A stretch of DNA of 64,000 bases, taken from the NCBI GenBank assembly GCA_964619955.1, contig CAZUJF010000004.1:62001-126000 (forward strand), in the 5' to 3' direction. This document shows, piece by piece, positions 54,595-63,842 of this stretch (position 1 is its first letter; the number at the start of each line of letters is the position of its first letter). Origin of the DNA: JACQFK01 sp964619955 (GTDB lineage: Bacteria; Planctomycetota; MHYJ01; JACPRB01). A model generated the notes under the pieces. That model saw nothing but the letters and a program-made list of their open reading frames with translations, was not told the DNA's origin and made no database searches. A program made the position numbers and the translations under genes.

Positions 54595-57500
54595 TTAGGT
54601 TCCCAAGATGCCCGACAGAAGCCCCTGAACGCGCTGCTGCGCGCTCTGCGATTGGGCGATGAGCCCCTCCAGGCGCGCAAAACGGAGGACCAGGTGGTCC
54701 GTCTGCCTTGCGAGACGCGCCTCGATCCGTTCCACCGACTCCTCCAAACGCTCAATCCCCTTCTGCAAGGTCTCCGAACGACGGGTGATCAACCCTTCGT
54801 CGCTCCGCGTGATGAAATCAAGCCGTTCATCCAGTCGCGCCGCGACGCCCGGATCGCCCCGGAGCAGCAGGAGATCCCCCCGGAGCACGTTCTCTCCTGC
54901 GGCGAGCGTCTTGGCGATCTTGAGTTCCGACGCCGCAGTGGAGCTGTTGAGATTCGTCACGCTCAGGGGATTCGTCTCGACCGGCGACGTATCCAAGAGC
55001 TCGACGGAGAAACCGTCGACGCCGATCCGCGCTTCGATCTTGCCGGAGTTCCCGGGGGCGCTGTTGATCGCGGACAACAAGGACCCCACCGTGCTGATGC
55101 CGGACAGGTCGATATCGAAAGCGGTCCCGTCCCGGGCCTTGATCCGGAAGTCGGCCCCGGGGACCTGGGAAACACCCCGTCCGTTGTTCAGATCGGCCAG
55201 GGGAGTGTCCACGCCGAGCTGGCGCTGCTTCAGGAAGAGCTGCTTGACGCCGTCGAAATCCGACGTCAGTTTCTCGTTGAATACCGAGGAATTGAAGTTC
55301 AGGGCGCCCTCCGCCGTCAGCGTCAGCCCGACCTCCGACATGGCATCGAGCTGGGAGACCGAGATCTCCCTGACGGGGTCGCTGATCAGTCCGCTCAGGT
55401 CCTGGGTGATCCTCCGGAGCACGCTCTCGCCGAACAGGATGCCCTTCTGGAAGGTCTCCGTGTTGAACGCGGTGAATTGCTTGATCTTGAGAACGCTCTG
55501 GTTGAAGCTCTCCACGAAACGGCCCACCTGGTCCGTCACCGCCTGGGTGTCGCGGGACACGGTCACCGTCACGGGAGCGCCGCTCACCCCCCGCGCTTCC
55601 AGGACCAGGCCCGGTACCACGGTGTTGAAGACGTTGTCGGTGGAGGAGATCAGGGCGGGCTCGGTCGCCCCTTCCCCGGAACCGTACAGGAGCAGGGCGT
55701 CCTGGGCGGCCGCGCTCGCGGCGAACGTCAGTCCGGTGATGTCGGTGTCCACGAATACCCGGTTGGCCTTGCCCGTCTTGGAACTCGTGAGGCTCAGCCG
55801 ATAGGGTGTCAATGGCGAACCATCGTTGATGATCGTGGCGCTTACGCCCACCTGGGCCCGGTTGAGCTGGTCCGCGATCTCCTGGAGCGTCGAATTCGGA
55901 TCGATCGCGACGGATTTCTCGAAACTGCCGTCGATTCGCCCCGGCGTGGCGCTTTTCGCCGTGCCCAGCAGATTCAGATCCCGTGCGGTCCGCCCGCCGT
56001 CGACCTCCTCCACTTTCAGGAGGCCGCCCCCGGCGCTGGCGTCGCTGAGCAGGATCCCGTCGCCGCCGTCGTTGATGCGGGCCAGAAACGAGGAGTTGCC
56101 GGCCGCCGCAGCCCCGGCGTTGATTTCCTGAACCACCCGGCCGAGGGTGTTGTCCCCCGTCTGGCTGAGATCCACGGTAAAGGCCCGGCCGACGGTGTCG
56201 GTGACCTTGAGTTTTCCCTTGGCGACCCCGAGGCCGCCGTTCAACTTCGTCAGCAGCGTGTTTTCCCCGAGAAAGCGGGGGTCGAGGTCCGACCCCTGAA
56301 TGCGGTCGGAGGCCACGCTGGCGGCGATCCCGAGATCCGTCGCCGGGGCTCCCGACACGATCAGGTTCGACACCGAGACGCCGGTGGAGTCGTCCACCTT
56401 CAGACCGTTCCCCTGGGCGTTCAACGAGGCCTGCAGGCCGAGTCCCGCGGAGGCCGCCCCCCGGTTCAGGGTCCGGACGATGTCCGCGAGCGACTCGTTC
56501 AAGGCGTGCACCGCATTCCCCGCGGTCGCCGTGCCCGACAGGTCCCGGTCGAAACCGACGGTCGCCCCGCTGATCTCCGTCACGGTGCGATACTCCGCTC
56601 CCGAGGAGGTCTGCACCCGGATCCGGTTCCCCACCGCAAACCCGTCCGCGGAACTCAAGGTCAGATGCTTGGCATCCACGACCGCCACGAGCGAGGCCTC
56701 CACCCGGGAGGACACATTGACGCTCGTCGATGCCCCCGAACGATCCGTCAGGCCGACGCTTCCCTCGGCGACCCCCTTGAGATCCGCCGCGACACTCGAT
56801 CCTCCGTTGATCAAGCCTCTCTGGAGGCTGTTGAGAGTCGGGAGCAGCGAGCGGCCCACCAGACGGCTCCCACTCAGCGCATCGGCGACGCCCGTCGACG
56901 CGTTCTCCGCGGCCACCTGCACGAACGACCCGCCGGAGCCGCCGCCCAGTCCGAGATCGGCGGCGGCAAAACTGTCCGTCGCGCTGCCGACGCTCAGGGC
57001 CTGCACACCCGCCGTATCGGAGAGTACCAGAGCATTCCCGGCAGTGGACAGGGAGGCGCTCAGGCTGGACCCAGCCGAAAGGGCTCGCGCATTGATCAGG
57101 TCGACGACCCCCTGGAGGGTCGTCACCGTGGAGGCGAGGTCCACGGAAACCGCCGTGCCGTCCGTGTCGGTGATCGTGAAATCAACGGCCACGTCGCTGT
57201 TCCGGCGGACGCCCTGCCCCCCGTTCAGCGAGTCCAGGGTGTTCGAGGCTTTCAAGGTCAGGATGTCCGATCCGAAGACGAACTGGCTCGACCCCAGCAC
57301 CACCCCGCTGCCGGCGATGCCCAGGGAACTGGCCGTCCGGTCCGCGCCGGCGTTTTCGATGCGGAACGTCCCGGCACCCCCCGCCAGATCCTCGACGACG
57401 AGCCGGTTTCCCTGCACGGAGGCGCGGACGGACACCGAGGGCGCGGCGTTCAGGGCCTCCACGATCTCGGCGACATCGGTGACCCCTCGAAGGTCGACGG

Positions 57501-58008
57501 TCCCGCTCCGGCCCGCGGAATCCGTGATCTTGAGCGCTCCCCGGTCGAAGCCGGTCTGTCCGTTGAGGTACGCCACGTCGGTGGCCGGATCCAGTCCGGT
57601 GCCGCCGATCTGCACCCGCACGGTGCCGGCGGCGGTCGCCACGTTGCTCGCGTTCGCGTCGACGAAACCGTTGGAGAGCAACTGGGACGCCTGGGCCAGC
57701 CGCTTGGGCGTGAAACTGTAGCTGCCCGGCACGGCCACGGAGGATCCGGTGGCTCCGAGAACCGCCTCGTTGCTGGAGGCGGCCTTCGTGGACGCATAGA
57801 TCCGCGGGCTTGAGAGGAGGCTCGTCGTGCTCTTCAAGGAAAGGAGCTGGACGTTGAGTTCCAGCAACGCCGTCTTGCGGGCGGTCTCCACCTCGATCTT
57901 GGCCTTGTACTGGTCGGCCGGCCGGCGCTGGACGGCGAGCATCTTCTCGATGATCGACGCGAAGTCGATCCCCGAGATCAGGCCATCCACGCGAATCGGT
58001 CCGACCAT
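54595..58008 (-). CDS. fliD: flagellar cap protein FliD, unusually long
   Basis: 1137 residues against ~450-650 usual. The N-terminus (IRVDGLISGIDFASIIEKML) and the C-terminal coiled-coil region are FliD-like. The middle carries about five Flagellin_IN-type repeats (each with L-N-x-G-x-GV, V-x-V-D-L, a helix with I/L-N and a final LGI), for example TLLTKLNGGLGVAKGK and TPLADLNNGRGVSQ. One repeat contains an extra ~70-residue insert near 470-540 (VDAKHLTLSSADGFAVGN). Caps the filament and folds flagellin. Confidence 0.85.
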   Translation of the reverse strand: MVGPIRVDGLISGIDFASIIEKMLAVQRRPADQYKAKIEVETARKTALLELNVQLLSLKSTTSLLSSPRIYASTKAASSNEAVLGATGSSVAVPGSYSFTPKRLAQASQLLSNGFVDANASNVATAAGTVRVQIGGTGLDPATDVAYLNGQTGFDRGALKITDSAGRSGTVDLRGVTDVAEIVEALNAAPSVSVRASVQGNRLVVEDLAGGAGTFRIENAGADRTASSLGIAGSGVVLGSSQFVFGSDILTLKASNTLDSLNGGQGVRRNSDVAVDFTITDTDGTAVSVDLASTVTTLQGVVDLINARALSAGSSLSASLSTAGNALVLSDTAGVQALSVGSATDSFAAADLGLGGGSGGSFVQVAAENASTGVADALSGSRLVGRSLLPTLNSLQRGLINGGSSVAADLKGVAEGSVGLTDRSGASTSVNVSSRVEASLVAVVDAKHLTLSSADGFAVGNRIRVQTSSGAEYRTVTEISGATVGFDRDLSGTATAGNAVHALNESLADIVRTLNRGAASAGLGLQASLNAQGNGLKVDDSTGVSVSNLIVSGAPATDLGIAASVASDRIQGSDLDPRFLGENTLLTKLNGGLGVAKGKLKVTDTVGRAFTVDLSQTGDNTLGRVVQEINAGAAAAGNSSFLARINDGGDGILLSDASAGGGLLKVEEVDGGRTARDLNLLGTAKSATPGRIDGSFEKSVAIDPNSTLQEIADQLNRAQVGVSATIINDGSPLTPYRLSLTSSKTGKANRVFVDTDITGLTFAASAAAQDALLLYGSGEGATEPALISSTDNVFNTVVPGLVLEARGVSGAPVTVTVSRDTQAVTDQVGRFVESFNQSVLKIKQFTAFNTETFQKGILFGESVLRRITQDLSGLISDPVREISVSQLDAMSEVGLTLTAEGALNFNSSVFNEKLTSDFDGVKQLFLKQRQLGVDTPLADLNNGRGVSQVPGADFRIKARDGTAFDIDLSGISTVGSLLSAINSAPGNSGKIEARIGVDGFSVELLDTSPVETNPLSVTNLNSSTAASELKIAKTLAAGENVLRGDLLLLRGDPGVAARLDERLDFITRSDEGLITRRSETLQKGIERLEESVERIEARLARQTDHLVLRFARLEGLIAQSQSAQQRVQGLLSGILGT

Positions 58009-58024
58009 GCCGCTTCCCCCGAAC

Positions 58025-58435
58025 TCAGACTTCCTGATCCAGAATGACCCCCATCACATCGTGAAGCTTCCGGTGCAGTTCCAGCACTTCCTTGGCCGGC
58101 ACCATCTTGACGACGTCGTTGGTCCGGCGGTCGATCACCTTCGCGTAGAACTCCTCGGTGCCCTCATAGACGTCGAACGCCAGGCGGTGTCCCAATTCCT
58201 TGGCCACCCGGTTGAGCCGCTCGACCATCTTCTCGAGCCCCTCCTTGTCGCCTTCCTCGGGCTTCTCCGCCTCTTCTGCGGCCTCGACCGGCTTGACGGG
58301 GTCCTTGAGGACCCGGACATCCGCCTCTTCGGGAGGCGGGACGTCGGAAGGGAGAGGACGCTCACGCACTGGAGCCTTGTAGGGAGACAGCGAAAGCGGC
58401 TCCGGTCCGGGAGCAGATGAAAGATTCCCGATCAT
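58025..58435 (-). CDS. flaG: FlaG-family flagellar protein
   Basis: 136 residues. Pro/Glu-rich N-terminal half, then a FlaG domain with LNRVAKELGHRLAFDVY, VIDRRTNDVVKMVPAKEVLELHRKL. A sigma-28-like promoter precedes it. Linked to filament length control. Confidence 0.85.
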   Translation of the reverse strand: MIGNLSSAPGPEPLSLSPYKAPVRERPLPSDVPPPEEADVRVLKDPVKPVEAAEEAEKPEEGDKEGLEKMVERLNRVAKELGHRLAFDVYEGTEEFYAKVIDRRTNDVVKMVPAKEVLELHRKLHDVMGVILDQEV

Positions 58436-58452
58436 GACCCTACCCCACCCAA

Positions 58453-58490
58453 CACACTCTTATCGGTCCGAACCATCTTCCCTCTGAAGA
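58453..58490 (-). promoter_or_regulatory. candidate FliA (sigma-28) promoter of flaG-fliD
   Basis: On the minus strand ACCGATAA lies at 58467-58460, matching GCCGATAA in 7 of 8. The -35 at 15 bases is CAGA against TAAA, a weak match. Predicted start about 58453, ~18 bases before the flaG ATG. Confidence 0.45.
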
Positions 58491-58497
58491 CCCCCCG

Positions 58498-58532
58498 AAG
58501 GGGCCGCCCCGCATCCATGCAGGGCGGCCCCC
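58498..58532 (-). terminator. hairpin after flagellin gene, weak terminator
   Basis: GGGGCCGCCC pairs with GGGCGGCCCC across about a dozen bases, 17 bp after the flagellin stop, but no T-run follows, so it may be an attenuator or mRNA-stabilising hairpin. Confidence 0.4.
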
Positions 58533-58548
58533 GGGGTGGATTGCCGGA

Positions 58549-60249
58549 TTAGCCGAGCAGCTGGAGGACGGCCTGCGGGATCGCCCGCGAGGACGCCAAC
58601 GCCGCGATGCCCGACTGGAAGAGAATCTGGTTCCGCGCGAAACTGGCGGTCTCTTCCGCGAAGTCGAGGTCACGCAGGCTCGACAGCGAGGCCTGCAGGT
58701 TTTCGCTCACGACATCGATCGACTCGATGTTCGGCTCGAGGTTGAAGGCCGAAACGGCCCCCAGGAAGCCGCGCATCTGGGAGACCTGGTCGCCGGCCGC
58801 CTGAATGATCTTCAGGGCGTTCGCGGCGTTCTGGGTCAGGTCGTTGCCCTGACCCGTGCGAAGGGTGTTCAGGAAGCCGCCCATGTTCACCGCGCCCGAG
58901 GCGCCGCCGCTCGTGAACAGGCTGCCGCTGGTGGAGTCCGCATTGGCGAACTCGGCGTCCTTCAACGCTTCCGAGAGGACGTCGCGGAGGCTCTCGAAGC
59001 CGAGAGACGCGGTGCCGACGCTCCTGATGCCGAGCGAGAGCCGGTCCGTGACCGACGCCTGCTCCCGGAGCTGGAAGTCCAGACCGGTCCGGCCGACCTT
59101 GATCTGGATGCCGCTGCTGTAGGACGACACGGCCGAGGCCACCTCGTCGACGGCGGTGAGGCCGAAGGGGTGGTAGAGATCCGCGTTCACGTCGAAGGTG
59201 AAGCTCGCATTGGCCGTGTTGATGTTGAAATGCAAGCCCTTGCCGGTATACACGGAACCGTCGAACTTCATCTGGCCGTCGAGGCCCCGGTCGGAAACGA
59301 GCGAGCTGGAGGCCACGTGCTGGTAGAAGTCGGTGATGGATTGCGCCGAGAAGCCGGCCACACCGCCGCTGTAGACCAGCTTGCTCACATCAGTGACCGT
59401 CAGGCCGTTGTTCACCGCCTGGGCCGAGATGAACTGATCATTGCCGAAACCTTCGGATTGGAGCCTGACGTCCGCACCGTCCTGCGTTGCGAAGACGCCC
59501 GTCCGGTCCGCCACGCCGTTGACCGCTTTGGCGATGCCCGAAGCCGTCTCCCCGGAAGCCAGGACGATGTCGGCCGTGCCCAGGGCGCCCGTGATGCGGA
59601 TCGTGGACGTCTGACCGCTGCCGATCGCGTTGGAGGCGACGGCACCGGCGAGGAGGAGTTCGGCCCGCTGCGCCGAACGCTCGAACTGGAGGGTCAGCGT
59701 GCGCTCCGTGTCGGCACCCGCGAAGTTCATGCTGCGGATGTTCACGTTGCGGAAAGCCTGATAGGTGGCGCCGTTGTTGTCCTCGGCCAGCGAACCGCTG
59801 GTGCCGGTGACCTTGTAGCCGGCGCTGCCGTTCAGGAGCGCCCGGCCGGCGAAGCGCGTGGTGTTGGCGATGCGGTCGATCGCGTCCAGGGCCTGGTCGA
59901 CCGAATCCTGCTCGGCCGCCACCTGCTCGGGACTGTTGGAGCCGCTGCTCATCGCGAACTGCAGCGAGTCCTGGATCGACGTGAGGAGGTCGCCGACCTT
60001 GGCCAGGGCGTTGTCCGCCGTGGACACGAGGTTCAGCGCGCTCTGGGAGTTCTCGGAGTTCTGCTTCAGGGCCGAGATCTGCTGGCGCAGCTGTTCGCTG
60101 ATGACCAAGCCGGAGGGGTCGTCCGCGCCGCGGTTGATGCGCAGGCCGGACGAGAGACGCTCCAGGGTCTTGGATTGGGCGCGATCGGTCATCTGCAGGT
60201 TACGAATCGAGTTGACCGCCGCCGTGTTGGTGTTGATACGCAGAGCCAT
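58549..60249 (-). CDS. fliC: flagellin
   Basis: 566 residues. The N-terminal D0/D1 (MALRINTNTAAVNSIRNLQ, RLSSGLRINRGADDPSGL) and C-terminal D1/D0 (DFAEETASFARNQILFQSGIAALASS) are standard. The central variable part (about 200-440) is Ser/Thr-rich and is the probable glycosylation surface. The leader has GGA motifs for CsrA. Confidence 0.95.
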   Translation of the reverse strand: MALRINTNTAAVNSIRNLQMTDRAQSKTLERLSSGLRINRGADDPSGLVISEQLRQQISALKQNSENSQSALNLVSTADNALAKVGDLLTSIQDSLQFAMSSGSNSPEQVAAEQDSVDQALDAIDRIANTTRFAGRALLNGSAGYKVTGTSGSLAEDNNGATYQAFRNVNIRSMNFAGADTERTLTLQFERSAQRAELLLAGAVASNAIGSGQTSTIRITGALGTADIVLASGETASGIAKAVNGVADRTGVFATQDGADVRLQSEGFGNDQFISAQAVNNGLTVTDVSKLVYSGGVAGFSAQSITDFYQHVASSSLVSDRGLDGQMKFDGSVYTGKGLHFNINTANASFTFDVNADLYHPFGLTAVDEVASAVSSYSSGIQIKVGRTGLDFQLREQASVTDRLSLGIRSVGTASLGFESLRDVLSEALKDAEFANADSTSGSLFTSGGASGAVNMGGFLNTLRTGQGNDLTQNAANALKIIQAAGDQVSQMRGFLGAVSAFNLEPNIESIDVVSENLQASLSSLRDLDFAEETASFARNQILFQSGIAALASSRAIPQAVLQLLG

Positions 60250-60615
60250 TGTTCAATCCTCCATGACTTCGGTCCTCGGCCATCCATGGCCGCGACCCTA
60301 ATTACCTCCGGCCGTCCCGTACGGCGGTTCGACCGGCGTCGTTGGCTTGATTCCGCGCTATTTCAAGCGCGCGATCAACCCGTCATGCCACCTCCCAGCC
60401 GTCCACAGGCCCCACCCCGGCGGCTCTCGGAGGCCGCCCACTCCAGACCCGCCCACGCAGGCCCCAGAATTCATGGGGTGAGGGATAGCAAGACCGGGGC
60501 CATGGCTGTTCCCCAGCTGAACAGAGTCGGGAGGAGCGCTTCCGACAGGAATGTGCCGACAATTTTGTAAGCCGGGGGACGAGCTTGTCGTGGGTTCCTT
60601 TTTGCAGGAACCGCC
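60250..60615 (-). other. 366-bp flagellin upstream region
   Basis: No gene. Next to fliC is the leader with the GGA hairpin. No clear sigma-28 or sigma-54 box was found; the best sigma-54-like sequence (60373-60391) has the wrong spacing. A small GGTTCC/GGAACC hairpin lies near 60595-60614. Confidence 0.6.
60257..60291 (-). promoter_or_regulatory. candidate CsrA-binding leader of flagellin
   Basis: On the minus strand a GGCC stem (60291-60288 with 60281-60278) closes a six-base loop AUGGAU holding GGA. A second GGAGGA (60262-60257) is the Shine-Dalgarno 8 bases before the ATG. The two GGA sites are ~22 bases apart. CsrA would block ribosome access, with FliW as antagonist. Confidence 0.55.
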
Positions 60616-61146
60616 CTAACGTCCCAGGGCGTGCCCCAGCGCCGAAGGATCGGCTCCGGAAGCTTGAAGATTTTCGAACCCCACATCCCGCGAGCGAGGG
60701 ACCGCCGCCCCGTAGGACAGAAGCACGTTCACCACCATCAGGGCGCGCAGCAGCTCGGCAAGAACCGATTGCAGGATCTTGAGCGCCCCCTCGTGCGAGC
60801 CGAAGAGATCGTTCCCGCCGCCCGAATACAACGTCGCCAGCGGACTGCCGGTCATGCGGCCCCCCGGCAGCTTGCCCGCCTTCGCCAGCGCGCCCAGCGC
60901 CGCCACCGGCGTCCCCAGCTTCCGCAGGGTCCACGCGCTGCGCCGCAGTTCATCCAGCGCCTCGTCGATGAAGACCTGGCGCGGCGCGCGCGCCTCAGGA
61001 CCCTCCGGGGTGACGTAGGACGATTGGATCGACAGCACCTGGTCGCGGGCTCCCATGAGCAGCTGCCGGGTCTCGATCAGACCCTCCCGCGAGACCGTCG
61101 TGACGAGAGGAATGCGACGCGTGACGGGCCGAGGCTTCCGCAACAC
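60616..61146 (-). CDS. unknown helical protein between csrA and fliC
   Basis: 176 residues, one base after the csrA stop. Mostly helical with SREGLIETRQLLMGARDQVL and a Gly-rich stretch GGGNDLFG. No family recognised. Its place in the fliW-csrA operon suggests a motility role. Confidence 0.6.
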   Translation of the reverse strand: MLRKPRPVTRRIPLVTTVSREGLIETRQLLMGARDQVLSIQSSYVTPEGPEARAPRQVFIDEALDELRRSAWTLRKLGTPVAALGALAKAGKLPGGRMTGSPLATLYSGGGNDLFGSHEGALKILQSVLAELLRALMVVNVLLSYGAAVPRSRDVGFENLQASGADPSALGHALGR

Positions 61147-61147
61147 G

Positions 61148-61405
61148 TCAGGCCCCCGGACCCTTCTCGCGCCGCTTCTTCTCGTCCACCAGCTTCTGGA
61201 GGGCCTCCAGCGACAGCGGCCCCGCGCGGGCCGCCTCGCGGTTCGCCTCCTGGATCGCCTGATAGACCTCTTTCCGATGCACGCTCACGGACGCCGGCGC
61301 CTGGATGCCGATGCGGACCTTCCCGCCCTTGATGTCGATGATCGTGATCTCGATCTGATCCCCGATCACGATCGTTTCGTTGACCGCCCGCGTCAGCACC
61401 AGCAT
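61148..61405 (-). CDS. csrA: carbon storage regulator CsrA
   Basis: 85 residues. MLVLTRAVNETIVIGDQIEITI and the HRKEVY end are CsrA. C-terminal tail longer than in E. coli (Lys/Glu-rich). Binds GGA loops in mRNAs such as flagellin. Overlaps fliW by 1 bp. Confidence 0.96.
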   Translation of the reverse strand: MLVLTRAVNETIVIGDQIEITIIDIKGGKVRIGIQAPASVSVHRKEVYQAIQEANREAARAGPLSLEALQKLVDEKKRREKGPGA

Positions 61406-61833
61406 CAGGCACCCACCATCAGCTTGTGACGCGTCGTCAGGCCCGGCTCCGCCAGCACCACCTGGCGCCCCAGCCGCTCCTTGATGTTGAGCACGATCGG
61501 CCCCTGCAGGTTGGCCGTGATCTCCCTGGGATCGCCGGGCACCGTCAGGATCACGACCACGCGCCCTTCGGCGGCGTCCGCCAGCCGGATCGACGCGACG
61601 TCGTCGGAGCGCACGGACACCTTGTAGTCGCTGAAGAATTCCACCGGATCGACCACGACGAACGCCACCCCGGGATCCTCGGCCGCCTGCAGCCAGAGAA
61701 AGGGGCCGCCCTTGGGATTCGGGATCAGCGCGAACTTCCTCAGCGCCGGAAATCCCAGCAGGCCCTCCGGGAAGCTGAGGATCTCGTCGTCCGCGACGTC
61801 GATCGCCCCGAAACGAGTGGTCGGAATCTTCAT
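61405..61833 (-). CDS. fliW: flagellar assembly factor FliW
   Basis: 142 residues. FPEGLLGFPALRKFALIP, LWLQAAEDPGVAFVVVDP and NLQGPIVLN are FliW signatures. Binds flagellin and CsrA, coupling export to translation. Confidence 0.95.
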   Translation of the reverse strand: MKIPTTRFGAIDVADDEILSFPEGLLGFPALRKFALIPNPKGGPFLWLQAAEDPGVAFVVVDPVEFFSDYKVSVRSDDVASIRLADAAEGRVVVILTVPGDPREITANLQGPIVLNIKERLGRQVVLAEPGLTTRHKLMVGA

Positions 61834-61834
61834 G

Positions 61835-63781
61835 TCAGATGTAATTCAACAGGCTCGTGTCCAGGATCCGCGCGGCGGTCGCCAGCGCCGCCTCCAGCAC
61901 CGTCTGCTGGATCTGGAAGCGCGTGGCGGCCTCCGCCAGGTCGATCTCCCGGGTGGAGGATCTCAACAGCTCCAGCTCGGTCGTTTCCAGCTCGGTCCGG
62001 TCCCGCGTGAAGTCGAGTTGGAGACTGCGCACCCCGATCGTGGCGCGCCCGGTCGCCAGCTTTTCCCCGGCGATGTCCAGCAGGCGGCCCGCGGAACCGA
62101 TGATGCCCGGGTCATTCGCGAGCAGACCCTCCCGCAGCCGGAGCAGGGCGCTGAAAATCCCCTCGCTCTGCTCCCCCGCCCAGGTCAGCGTCGTTCCCGT
62201 GATCGTCGCCAGGGGGGCGCTTCCCTCGATGCCCAGTTGAGTGGCACTCTGGGAAGCCCCCACGTTGCCGATGACCAGCGGGCCCGGGCCCCCCGAGGAA
62301 TCCGTGATGACGAGCTGATCCAGCCCGTTCACGACGGCCGTGAGATCCGGATCCTGCTCGATCCGGTCCAGCAGGGCCCGGACCGAATCCAGATCATCGA
62401 CGTCGATCAGGATCTCCGTCCCGTCCGTCTTGGTGATCTTCACATCGTCGCCGTCGACCGACTCCACGCCCAGGCCGCCGTTCAGGTCTTGAAGGCGGGA
62501 GCGCTCCAGGTTGGAGAGCAGGCCGAGTTCGGACGCCGTCGATCCCCCGTTCTCCGTCACCCGGAGCCGGCCGCCGGAGAGCCGGGACCGCAGTTCCAGC
62601 TGCGTCCCGTCGGCGCTGATCGCCATGTCGACGTAGACGCCCGCCTGCTCCACCGCGTTGATCAGGCCCTCGATCGTCATGCCCGGCGCGCCGAACACCG
62701 CCGCGCCGATCGTCGCGGTGAGGGTCTGCCCCGGATCCTGGTTCGTGATCACGATTCCGGAAGGCGAAACACCGCCGCCCGCGAAGAGATCGTCCAGCTG
62801 GGTCTGCATCGTGAGCCGCGGGAACAAATCCGTCCCCGCCAGCGGCGAGGCGGCGGAGCCCGCGATCCCCAGATCCTGAGCGGTCCGCCCGTTCGGAAGA
62901 TCCGCCACCGTGACGACCCCGGCGCCCGTCAGTTCCAGGGAGTTCCCCGTCACGCCGTCGATCGCCGCCGTCACCCCGATGCCCGCGCCGTTGATCCGGT
63001 CGACCACGTCGCCGATCGTCCGCGCGCCGTTGAGGTCGAGCGTCGCCGTGAGCGCGCCCAGCGAGACCTGGATCTCCCCCAGCGACACCCCGAGGCCGCC
63101 GTGCAGATCCCCCAGCGAGGTCTGCAGGGAGATCCCCGGATCCAGATCGATGGGAAGCAGCGTCGCGGGATCCCTGCCGATGAGTTCATCCGAGAAGGCG
63201 CCGAAGACCGAGCCGGGGATGTTGGAGGAGGTCTTCACGCCGTCCGCGATTTCAACGCCGAGCTCCTGCAGGTCCCCGAGAAACACGACGCCGCCGTCCT
63301 TGAGGGCGAAGGCGTCCTGGTTCGTCCGGCTCCCCGAGAAGAGCGTGCGGCCTTCGAAACGCTTGTTGGCCTGGGCGACGGCGTCCTGCAGCATCAGCGT
63401 GATTTCGGACGCCGCCTCCGAACGCGACTGCGCGTTCGCGATGCCGCCGACCTGATCGAGCAGGATCGTGCGCGCACGCTCGACGATGCCGATGCTCCCC
63501 TCCAGCGCCCCGTCCGAGACGGCCAGGCGGCCGTTGGTGGATTCGATGTTCCTGAGGAACTGGGCGTCGCGACGGAGCCCGCGCGTGTAGTTCTGGACCC
63601 GGTTGGATCCCGTGGGGTCGTCGGAGGGCCGGTTGATCCGGTAGCCGGAGGACAGCTGCTCCTGGATCTGGAAGAGGCTCCGCTGGCTCCGGTTGAGGTT
63701 CGAGAGGACGACGTTGCGCGACAACATCGAGGAGACGCGCGAGAAGCCGCCGCCCGACAGCCCCGATCCGAAATTCACCAT
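61835..63781 (-). CDS. flgL: hook-filament junction protein FlgL, enlarged
   Basis: 648 residues against ~300-350 usual. The N-terminus has the flagellin-like QIQEQLSSGYRINRPSDDPTG; the C-terminus ends VLEAALATAARILDTSLLNYI. The middle contains several Flagellin_IN-like repeats (LHGGLGVSLGEIQVSLG, LNGGLGVESVDGDDV) as in the FliD here. Joins hook to filament. Starts 61 bp after the flgK stop. Confidence 0.88.
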   Translation of the reverse strand: MVNFGSGLSGGGFSRVSSMLSRNVVLSNLNRSQRSLFQIQEQLSSGYRINRPSDDPTGSNRVQNYTRGLRRDAQFLRNIESTNGRLAVSDGALEGSIGIVERARTILLDQVGGIANAQSRSEAASEITLMLQDAVAQANKRFEGRTLFSGSRTNQDAFALKDGGVVFLGDLQELGVEIADGVKTSSNIPGSVFGAFSDELIGRDPATLLPIDLDPGISLQTSLGDLHGGLGVSLGEIQVSLGALTATLDLNGARTIGDVVDRINGAGIGVTAAIDGVTGNSLELTGAGVVTVADLPNGRTAQDLGIAGSAASPLAGTDLFPRLTMQTQLDDLFAGGGVSPSGIVITNQDPGQTLTATIGAAVFGAPGMTIEGLINAVEQAGVYVDMAISADGTQLELRSRLSGGRLRVTENGGSTASELGLLSNLERSRLQDLNGGLGVESVDGDDVKITKTDGTEILIDVDDLDSVRALLDRIEQDPDLTAVVNGLDQLVITDSSGGPGPLVIGNVGASQSATQLGIEGSAPLATITGTTLTWAGEQSEGIFSALLRLREGLLANDPGIIGSAGRLLDIAGEKLATGRATIGVRSLQLDFTRDRTELETTELELLRSSTREIDLAEAATRFQIQQTVLEAALATAARILDTSLLNYI

Positions 63782-63842
63782 GGCCCCACCCTAAGGACTC
63801 CTTCCGACTACATCGTCCATCCCGACTGAAACCTGAAGGCGC

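Noticed and set aside
60373..60391. Sigma-54-like sequence upstream of flagellin
   Set aside because: The -24 part (TGGCATG) is good but the -12 TTG is one base too far and GC is missing.
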